Shown in pieces: positions 34,865-40,073 of a stretch of 40,073 nucleotides of DNA. Source of the stretch: Treponema sp. GTDB taxonomy: Bacteria > Spirochaetota > Spirochaetia > Treponematales > Breznakiellaceae. The stretch spans positions 1-40,073 of the forward strand of contig JAIRQF010000012.1 of NCBI GenBank assembly GCA_031256635.1, read 5' to 3'. The notes under the pieces are model-generated. The model ran no database searches. It was not told where the DNA came from and worked only from the letters and a program-made list of their open reading frames with translations. Position numbers and translations under genes: made by a program. Every line of letters starts with the position of its first letter. Position 1 is the stretch's first letter.

Positions 34865-35731
34865 TTAATAAATAACTCCCGGTTTTTCCAGTCCCGCGTT
34901 CAGCGCGCCGCAGCGAATTCCTTCGTTTATCGCAGTGTTAAAATCGACGCCGTTTTCTAAAGCAGCTGCAAGTCCTGCCGTAAACGCGTCTCCGCAACCT
35001 GTTGTGTTAACCGCTTTTACAGCCGGAACAGCTGTTTCAAAATATTTATTTTCAGCGGCAGTGATTATATTTTTGCTGCCATTTGTTAATATTATACGGC
35101 ATTTGTATTTTCGCGAAATTTCAATCAACATTTCTTTTTCAGGTTCAGTTTTAAAAGTTGCGGTAAACTCTTCAAGGTTCGGCTTTATTACATCAGGCTC
35201 ATATTTTAAACATTCCATTAAATCATTGCCTTTTATATCCAATATAACGCGTATGCCTTTTTCTTTAGCTTTTTCGGTCATGCCGGGAAAAATCATACCG
35301 GAAAAACCTGCCGCCTTTGTGCCTGATATAATTAAACACTTTACATCCGCAAGAAGCGCATCGAATTTTTCAAGCAGCCGCATTTCGGTTTCAGAGGCAA
35401 CCGGCTCTGATTCTTCAACCAGCTCTGTAACGCTATTGTCATGCTCATTTAATATCGTATAACAAAAACGGATTTGACTTCCGCTTTCCGCCCAATGGAC
35501 AGAAAGTTTATCCTTCTCACATAACGACAGAAACAGCGGCTTCATGTCACCGCCAAGCTGCGTTAGGTGCGCAGCTTTTTTTTCAAGCTGAGTTAAAACG
35601 CGGGTAACATTAATCCCTTTACCGCTTACATCAAGGCGGTGAAAAGCGGTGCGGTTTACCGCCCCGGAAATAATTGACGGAAAGCGGAGCGTTTTTTGAA
35701 TAGTAGGGTTAAGGCAGACGGTAAGGAACAT
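34865..35731 (-). CDS. PfkB-family hexose-phosphate kinase (1-phosphofructokinase/tagatose-6-phosphate kinase type)
   Basis: The protein has 288 residues. Motifs are VCLNPTIQKTLRF, GKGINVTRVL, VIKPNLEEF and the C-terminal NTTGCGDAFTAGLAAA with the catalytic Asp. The family phosphorylates fructose 1-phosphate or tagatose 6-phosphate; the substrate is not decided. No fructose PTS gene is next to it. It sits between two tiny membrane ORFs and proA in one apparent operon. Confidence 0.87.
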   Translation of the reverse strand: MFLTVCLNPTIQKTLRFPSIISGAVNRTAFHRLDVSGKGINVTRVLTQLEKKAAHLTQLGGDMKPLFLSLCEKDKLSVHWAESGSQIRFCYTILNEHDNSVTELVEESEPVASETEMRLLEKFDALLADVKCLIISGTKAAGFSGMIFPGMTEKAKEKGIRVILDIKGNDLMECLKYEPDVIKPNLEEFTATFKTEPEKEMLIEISRKYKCRIILTNGSKNIITAAENKYFETAVPAVKAVNTTGCGDAFTAGLAAALENGVDFNTAINEGIRCGALNAGLEKPGVIY

Positions 35732-35754
35732 AATTTTAAAAAAAGTTATAAATA

Positions 35755-35853
35755 TTAACGATCCTTAAGCTTTCTTCCAATATAAAAAAGTAAACCGCTG
35801 CAAAATAATAAAGCAATAGATAAAACAAGTCTCCAAATTATATTTTCATCCAT
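35755..35853 (-). CDS. Tiny single-helix membrane protein, 32 aa
   Basis: The peptide begins MDENIIWRLVLSIALLF and ends in GRKLKDR: one hydrophobic helix with a basic tail. An AGGAGG Shine-Dalgarno lies 9 nt before the ATG, inside the last codons of the 56-aa ORF. A nearer ATG at 35858 leads to a very short peptide. The gene falls 5 nt after that ORF and 23 nt before the PfkB gene. Confidence 0.55.
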   Translation of the reverse strand: MDENIIWRLVLSIALLFCSGLLFYIGRKLKDR

Positions 35854-35858
35854 GGCAT

Positions 35859-36029
35859 TTATCCTCCTAACCATGTTCTGATTGTCTCAATAATTGCAAT
35901 GATACCTAAAATACCAACTCCTGTTGCTGAACCATCCACAATTCTTTTTATCAATGACGGTTCCTTATTAGCTCTTTCCAAAAGCATAATAATCCTGTCA
36001 AGCTTCTCATATAGAACCTTCTCGTCCAT
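35859..36029 (-). CDS. Small membrane protein, 56 aa, first gene of a pfkB-proA-proB operon
   Basis: The ORF has a charged amphipathic N-terminal helix (KVLYEKLDRIIMLLERANKE), a short basic linker, then a hydrophobic helix (about 36-53). Its promoter TTGAAA-N17-TATTAT puts +1 on the ATG. No family is recognised; the layout recalls small holin-like or regulatory membrane peptides, which is only a guess. Confidence 0.6.
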   Translation of the reverse strand: MDEKVLYEKLDRIIMLLERANKEPSLIKRIVDGSATGVGILGIIAIIETIRTWLGG

Positions 36030-36035
36030 ACATTT

Positions 36036-36064
36036 ATAATACTACTCCAACTTCTGTCTTTCAA
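36036..36064 (-). promoter_or_regulatory. Promoter of the 56-aa ORF and pfkB-proA-proB, +1 at the ATG
   Basis: TTGAAA, 17-nt spacer, TATTAT, then 6 nt to the ATG at 36029. Confidence 0.65.
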
Positions 36065-36066
36065 GT

Positions 36067-37455
36067 TTATTTAATACGCTTATACGACTTTATCTCCTGC
36101 CGCAGCCTTACTGCCAGTTCCGCTCTTGGCACTCTTACCTGTTCCATTGAGTCGCGGAAACGTAATGTTACAGTACCGTCTTCTTTTGACTGGTAATCCA
36201 CAGTGATACAGAATGGAGTGCCGGCTTCATCCTGCCTGCGGTAGCGCCGTCCAATCGCTCCTGATTGATCGTAGTCTGTTGCATAATCGTCCTGCAGCTC
36301 CTTGCGGATATCCTGCGCCATTTCCGCAAGACCGTCTTTTTTCATCAGCGGCAAAATCGCGGCGGTTACAGGCGCGAGATCGGGATGAAAACGGAGAACG
36401 GTTCTCCAATCATCTGCGGAACCTTCGGTTCCGGCATTGCCTTTTTCGGCGACCTGTTCTTCATCGTAGGCGTCGCAGAGGATCATTAATACGTTACGCG
36501 TAAGACCAGCGGATGTTTCGATGATATAGGGAATGTAGCGTTCGTTATTGTTATCCTGATCAATGTACTGCATGTCCTTGCCGGAGAATTGCGCGTGACG
36601 GCCGAGATCGTAGTCGGTGCGGTTGTGTACGCCTTCAAGTTCGCGCCAGCCCATCGGGAAAAGGTACTCAATATCGTAGGCGTCTTTGGCGTAATGCGCG
36701 AGTTCGTCTTTCCCGTGCTGATGCCAGCGCAGGTGATCCATTTTAACGCCCAGTTTTTTATAATATGCCCAGCGCTGTCTGCGCCACTCATTAAACCATT
36801 CTTCGTCAGTTCCCGGTTTTACAAAGTACTGCATTTCCATCTGCTCAAATTCGCATGTGCGGAAAATAAAATTTTTGGTAACAATTTCGTTACGGAAAGC
36901 CTTGCCAATCTGCGCGATGCCGAACGGGATTTTCATTCTGTTGGATTGGATTATGTTTTTATAATTTACATATATTCCCTGAGCGGTTTCAGGGCGAAGG
37001 TAGATAACGCTCGCTGTATCTTCGGCAGGGCCGATGTGGCTTTTGAACATCAAATTAAATTTGCGCGTATCGGTAAGTTCACCGCCGCAGTCCGGGCATT
37101 TTTTTGCGGAAAGATTTTCCTCTGGGATCATGTCCGCGCGGAAACGGGACTTGCACTTTTTGCAATAGACGAGCGGGTCGGTACAATTTTCCACATGCCA
37201 TGACGCTTCCCATGTTCTGGGATGCATTAAAATTGCCGCGTCCAAACCGGCGATATTATCGTGAAGGCGAGTCATCTCCTTCCACCACGCGCCTGCGATA
37301 CGGTTCTTTAATTCTATACCCAGAGGGCCGTAATCCCACGCGCCGTTCTGACCTCCGTAAATTTCCGATGACTGAAAAACAAAACCTCTCCTTTTTGCAA
37401 GCGAGGTAATTTTTTCCATTGTAGCTTTTCCGCCATATTCCTGTAATTCTGACAT
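36067..37455 (-). CDS. glyS: Glycyl-tRNA synthetase, single-chain (alpha2) type
   Basis: The protein has 462 residues of the eukaryote/archaeal-like class II form rather than the alpha2beta2 form. It starts RRGFVFQSSEIYGGQNGAWDYGPLG, has a zinc-like CKKC...CPDC pair near 100-120, motif 2 around FGIAQIGKAFRNEI and motif 3 at the C-terminal catalytic part. The first ATG (37455) lies at the predicted +1 of TTAACA-N16-TACAAT. An internal ATG at residue 13 begins the part usual for homologues and may be an alternative start. Confidence 0.96.
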   Translation of the reverse strand: MSELQEYGGKATMEKITSLAKRRGFVFQSSEIYGGQNGAWDYGPLGIELKNRIAGAWWKEMTRLHDNIAGLDAAILMHPRTWEASWHVENCTDPLVYCKKCKSRFRADMIPEENLSAKKCPDCGGELTDTRKFNLMFKSHIGPAEDTASVIYLRPETAQGIYVNYKNIIQSNRMKIPFGIAQIGKAFRNEIVTKNFIFRTCEFEQMEMQYFVKPGTDEEWFNEWRRQRWAYYKKLGVKMDHLRWHQHGKDELAHYAKDAYDIEYLFPMGWRELEGVHNRTDYDLGRHAQFSGKDMQYIDQDNNNERYIPYIIETSAGLTRNVLMILCDAYDEEQVAEKGNAGTEGSADDWRTVLRFHPDLAPVTAAILPLMKKDGLAEMAQDIRKELQDDYATDYDQSGAIGRRYRRQDEAGTPFCITVDYQSKEDGTVTLRFRDSMEQVRVPRAELAVRLRQEIKSYKRIK

Positions 37456-37461
37456 GCGGAA

Positions 37462-37489
37462 ATTGTACAGTAAGATAAAGAAATGTTAA
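37462..37489 (-). promoter_or_regulatory. Promoter of glyS, +1 at the first ATG
   Basis: TTAACA, 16-nt spacer, TACAAT, then 6 nt to the ATG at 37455. Confidence 0.55.
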
Positions 37490-37514
37490 AGGTATCGTGT
37501 ATAGTTGAAACCGC

Positions 37515-38000
37515 TTACACTAAATCCGCCGGATATTCCAGATTTTCCTTTTTGGCATTTTTTATTAGAGAATGGTATTTACGGCATTCCAGCTTTGCCA
37601 TGTCGATGTTCTGATCGCGCCAGTTTCCGCACTCACCGGCGGTTGCGCCCGGTATCGATCCTTCGAATTGATCGATCCATTCAAACATTTCTATAAGCAA
37701 ATGAACAATGTCACCGGAACTATAATCTCCTTCCATTATCACATAAAAACCCGTGCGGCAGCCCATTGGGCCGAAATAGATTACTTTGCCGCTCCAGTCT
37801 TTATGAGACCGCAGGAAAGTAGCGCACAGATGTTCAATGGTATGCAATGCCGGCTGATCCATTACCGGTTCTTTATTCGGCTCTTTGACCCGTAAATCGA
37901 AGGTGGTAATTACCACATCTCCGTACTTGTCCTTACGCGAAACATATACCCCCGGTTTTAAACGGAGATGATCAACCTGAAAACTTGATATTTTTTCCAT
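37515..38000 (-). CDS. luxS: S-ribosylhomocysteine lyase
   Basis: The protein has 161 residues. The metal ligands are HTIEHLCATFLR (His-x3-His) and Cys in ECGNWRD; GCRTGFY is also conserved. It cleaves S-ribosylhomocysteine to homocysteine and DPD, the AI-2 precursor. AAGGAG lies 6 nt before the ATG. It is divergent from the transketolase genes, and the two promoters are back to back in a palindrome. Confidence 0.97.
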   Translation of the reverse strand: MEKISSFQVDHLRLKPGVYVSRKDKYGDVVITTFDLRVKEPNKEPVMDQPALHTIEHLCATFLRSHKDWSGKVIYFGPMGCRTGFYVIMEGDYSSGDIVHLLIEMFEWIDQFEGSIPGATAGECGNWRDQNIDMAKLECRKYHSLIKNAKKENLEYPADLV

Positions 38001-38018
38001 ACGCTGCTCCTTATGAAT

Positions 38019-38047
38019 ACTTTAACGGTAAATGTGGTAAAAATCAA
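38019..38047 (-). promoter_or_regulatory. Promoter of luxS
   Basis: TTGATT, 17-nt spacer, TAAAGT. +1 is near 38012, exactly where the Shine-Dalgarno AAGGAG begins, so the leader is about 12 nt. Confidence 0.55.
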
Positions 38048-38057
38048 GTTTTGATTT
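38041..38057. promoter_or_regulatory. Palindrome holding both -35 boxes of luxS and tkt
   Basis: AAATCAA-GTT-TTGATTT is a perfect 7-bp inverted repeat. Each arm holds the TTGATT -35 of one of the two divergent promoters. Confidence 0.55.
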
Positions 38058-38079
38058 TATTTATTATATATGCTATTAT
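38051..38079 (+). promoter_or_regulatory. Promoter of the transketolase genes
   Basis: TTGATT, 17-nt spacer, TATTAT; +1 near 38086. An overlapping TATAAT at 38077-38082 is an alternative -10. Confidence 0.55.
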
Positions 38080-38104
38080 AATCCTTTACCACTGAGGAGT
38101 TGAC

Positions 38105-38923
38105 ATGAACAAGGAAACGGAAGATTTTTTAAAAAATCAGGCAAAAGAAATAAGAAAAATGACCATTGAGGAAATCGGAACTCTGGGGACCGGACATATC
38201 GGCGGAGCTATGTCGATTGTAGACCTTTTGGCCTTGCTTTATTTTCACCGCATGAAGGTTGATCCCAAAAATCCGCGGTGGGAAGAGCGCGATCAGCTGA
38301 TTGTTTCCAAGGGACATTCGGGCCCCGCAGTTTACGCGACATTGGCGCTTAAGGGATATTTTCCAAAGGACTGGCTTACAACGTTAAATAAAGGCGGAAC
38401 AAGCCTTCCGAGCCATTGTGATCGCAATAAAACTCCGGGCATCGATATGACAACCGGCTCTCTTGGGCAGGGTTTTTCCGCGGCTATCGGAATCGCTCTC
38501 GGTTTAAAGATGGATAAAAAAAGTTCGAATGTTTATACAATTATCGGAGACGGCGAATCAAACGAGGGGCAGATTTGGGAAGGAGCGCTTTTTGCCGCTT
38601 TTCAAAAACTCCCCAATTTAATTGCTTTCACTGATCATAACAAACAGCAGCTAGACGGTTTTACAAAAGACATTCTTGATATGGGCAGCATTGCCGCGAA
38701 ATGGGAAAGCTTCGGCTGGTTTACGCAGGAAGTTGACGGTCACGATATAGCGGCTCTTGACGCCGCTGTTGAAAAAGCGCTCGCCGAAAGGGAAAAACCT
38801 TCGATGATTGTAATGCACACAATCAAGGGAAAAGGCTGCAATTTCGCGGAAGGCATCGAGAAAAATCACAGCATGGCTTTTGACATGGAAAAAGCAAAAG
38901 CGGCAATTGCGGCTTTGGGATAA
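38105..38923 (+). CDS. Transketolase, N-terminal subunit
   Basis: The protein has 272 residues. Thiamine-diphosphate and metal motifs are GTGHIGGAMSIVDLLALLYF, SKGHSGPAVYATLAL, TGSLGQGFSAAIGIALG and GDGESNEGQIWEGALFAA. It needs the C-terminal partner encoded after 81 nt. Together they interconvert pentose and hexose phosphates. GGAG lies 5 nt before the ATG. Confidence 0.95.
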   Translation: MNKETEDFLKNQAKEIRKMTIEEIGTLGTGHIGGAMSIVDLLALLYFHRMKVDPKNPRWEERDQLIVSKGHSGPAVYATLALKGYFPKDWLTTLNKGGTSLPSHCDRNKTPGIDMTTGSLGQGFSAAIGIALGLKMDKKSSNVYTIIGDGESNEGQIWEGALFAAFQKLPNLIAFTDHNKQQLDGFTKDILDMGSIAAKWESFGWFTQEVDGHDIAALDAAVEKALAEREKPSMIVMHTIKGKGCNFAEGIEKNHSMAFDMEKAKAAIAALG

Positions 38924-38931
38924 TGAGAAAT

Positions 38932-38980
38932 CATGAAACGTTGTTTCATGTTCGAATATAATGCGCGGTTATTCAACCGC
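38932..38980 (+). repeat. Two hairpins between the transketolase halves
   Basis: CATGAAAC-GTT-GTTTCATG (38932-38950) and GCGGTT-ATTC-AACCGC (38965-38980), both perfect, lie in the 81-nt gap before the second gene. No T-run follows, so they are not a standard terminator. They may set mRNA stability or subunit ratio. Confidence 0.5.
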
Positions 38981-39004
38981 ATCAATATAGAGTAGAGGTT
39001 AATA

Positions 39005-39961
39005 ATGGCTGAGCAACAGAAAGAAATGAGAATGGCGTACGTCGATACTTTGATGGCGTTAGCTGAAAAAAACAGGGATATTGTCGTGCTGGAAGCGGAT
39101 TTAATGAGCTGTACCAATACGGGCATTTTTAAAAAAACCTATCCTGACCGGTTTTTTAACTGCGGCGTCGCGGAAGCGAACATGGTCGGCATAGCGGCAG
39201 GACTTTCCACACTCGGGAAAATTCCTTTTGCTTCCGGCTTTGGCTGTTTTTCATCAAGGCGCGTTTACGATCAATTTTTCCTGTCGGCAAATTATGCCAG
39301 GCTGAATGTAAAATTGACAGGAACAGACCCTGGAGTAACCGCCGCATTTAACGGCGGCACGCACATGCCTTTTGAAGAACTCGCTCTGATGCGCGTTATT
39401 CCAAAACTCACGATGATTGAACCGTCAGACCCTGTATCCTGCGCCGCGTTTGTCCGTCTTATGGCCGATGAATACGGATGCCACTATCTGCGCATCCCGC
39501 GTAAACCTGTGCCGTATTTATATAACGAAAATGAAACTTTCAAATTCGGACAGGCAAAGGTTTTAAAAGAGGGGAAGGATGTATGTTTTATCGCTCTTGG
39601 CAGTCTCATGGTAAATCAGTCATTAAAAGCCTGCGAAGAACTTGCAAAAGACGGAATTAGCGCAGGTGTTCTGGATGTTCTTACTTTAAAACCAATCGAT
39701 AAAGACGCGGTATTAAATCAAGCCGGCAAAGTACGCGCAATCATCAGCGCGGAGAACGCGCAGAAAATGAGCGGACTTGGAAGCGCAGTTGCGGAAATAC
39801 TTGCAGAAGAAGGCTGCTGCGCAGCAAGCTGCGGGTGTAAATTCGCGCGCATCGGCATCAACGATGAGTTCGGCGAAGTCGGCACTCAGGATTACCTTGT
39901 GGATCGCTTCGGACTGGACGTTGGCAACCTGGTGAAAAAAGCGAAGGTGTTATTAGGTTAA
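39005..39961 (+). CDS. Transketolase, C-terminal subunit
   Basis: The protein has 318 residues and has the pyrimidine-binding and C-terminal domains: FFNCGVAEANMVGIAAGLS, the FASGFGCFSSRRVYDQF region, FNGGTHMPFEELALMR, and the domain starting CFIALGSLMVNQSL. The Glu in VAEANM activates the thiamine ring. GAGG lies 6 nt before the ATG. Confidence 0.95.
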   Translation: MAEQQKEMRMAYVDTLMALAEKNRDIVVLEADLMSCTNTGIFKKTYPDRFFNCGVAEANMVGIAAGLSTLGKIPFASGFGCFSSRRVYDQFFLSANYARLNVKLTGTDPGVTAAFNGGTHMPFEELALMRVIPKLTMIEPSDPVSCAAFVRLMADEYGCHYLRIPRKPVPYLYNENETFKFGQAKVLKEGKDVCFIALGSLMVNQSLKACEELAKDGISAGVLDVLTLKPIDKDAVLNQAGKVRAIISAENAQKMSGLGSAVAEILAEEGCCAASCGCKFARIGINDEFGEVGTQDYLVDRFGLDVGNLVKKAKVLLG

Positions 39962-39994
39962 TCAATATTCTACTAACAGTTATCCTATCAATAA

Positions 39995-40035
39995 AGCGGC
40001 CGACGGGAGTCGAACCCGCGTCACGAGCTTGGGAA
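39995..40035 (-). tRNA. 3' fragment of tRNA-Gly(CCC), probable attachment site
   Basis: Read on the minus strand, the anticodon loop TTCCCAA, a 3' anticodon stem GCTCG, a TGAC variable loop, a T-arm with TTCGACT and the 3' acceptor strand CGGCCGC with discriminator T are all in place. The 5' half is absent: no D-arm or 5' acceptor GCGGCCG precedes it on that strand up to the window edge. The break falls at the anticodon loop, where integrases often recombine. Confidence 0.75.
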
Positions 40036-40047
40036 CCAAACAATTTT

Positions 40048-40065
40048 TTGTATCAAGTTGTATCA
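40048..40065. repeat. Two direct TTGTATCA repeats, 10-nt period
   Basis: TTGTATCA occurs at 40048-40055 and 40058-40065, one helical turn apart, next to the tRNA-Gly fragment. Such phased repeats can be arm sites for an integrase; this is inference. Confidence 0.5.
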
Positions 40066-40073
40066 CGCTATAT

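Noticed and set aside
34855-34890. Possible leaderless promoter for proA (TGGAAA-17-TAAAGT)
   Set aside because: The -35 is poor and lies inside the end of the pfkB gene; co-transcription explains proA better.

Overview
The window looks like a chromosomal segment of a spirochaete close to Treponema, possibly of the termite-gut type. This is inferred from content, not from a database match. It has a trypanosome/plant-style phosphofructokinase, FlgM with a FliA-type promoter, many HD-GYP and hybrid-kinase signalling proteins, a split transketolase, LuxS, a one-chain GlyRS and moderate GC. About 40 protein genes are packed on both strands. No rRNA, CRISPR array or insertion sequence was seen.

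Layout. 1-4791: a large hybrid histidine kinase (cut by the left edge) and an overlapping HD-GYP response regulator. 4904-12812: housekeeping genes (degenerate SDR, YmdB-type phosphoesterase, GerMN protein, malQ, SPOUT methyltransferase, phosphofructokinase, flgM, rsmI, a zinc-ribbon membrane protein). 12879-17076: a NuoE/NuoF/HydA-like operon followed by a cation antiporter gene; the HydA-like subunit has lost key parts of its H-cluster site. 17166-20069: an accessory patch with an AAA/DUF4143 ATPase, an XRE regulator, a lipoprotein and a MazF-type toxin-antitoxin pair. 20168-25333: pepT, an acyltransferase, an RRM RNA-binding protein with a leader of about 350 nt, radA and an outer-membrane-like protein. 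25429-31957: a membrane HD-GYP protein, an RNA methyltransferase, a TetR regulator and a soluble hybrid kinase with three GAF domains. 32170-36029: two small membrane proteins, then an operon of two tiny membrane ORFs, a PfkB kinase, proA and proB. 36067-39961: glyS, luxS and the two transketolase halves. The right edge holds a 3' fragment of tRNA-Gly(CCC) joined to unrelated DNA, as expected at an integration site.

The most striking signal is a recurring promoter layout. In about a dozen transcription units a -35/-10 pair ends exactly so that the predicted +1 is the first base of the start codon, usually with no Shine-Dalgarno sequence. This predicts widespread leaderless mRNAs here, next to a second set of genes with ordinary Shine-Dalgarno sites (luxS, tkt, pfk, the lipoprotein, tetR). 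Cyclic-di-GMP turnover (two HD-GYP proteins), flagellar control (FlgM) and the two hybrid kinases suggest a motile organism that senses its surroundings. The carbon genes point to a sugar fermenter.
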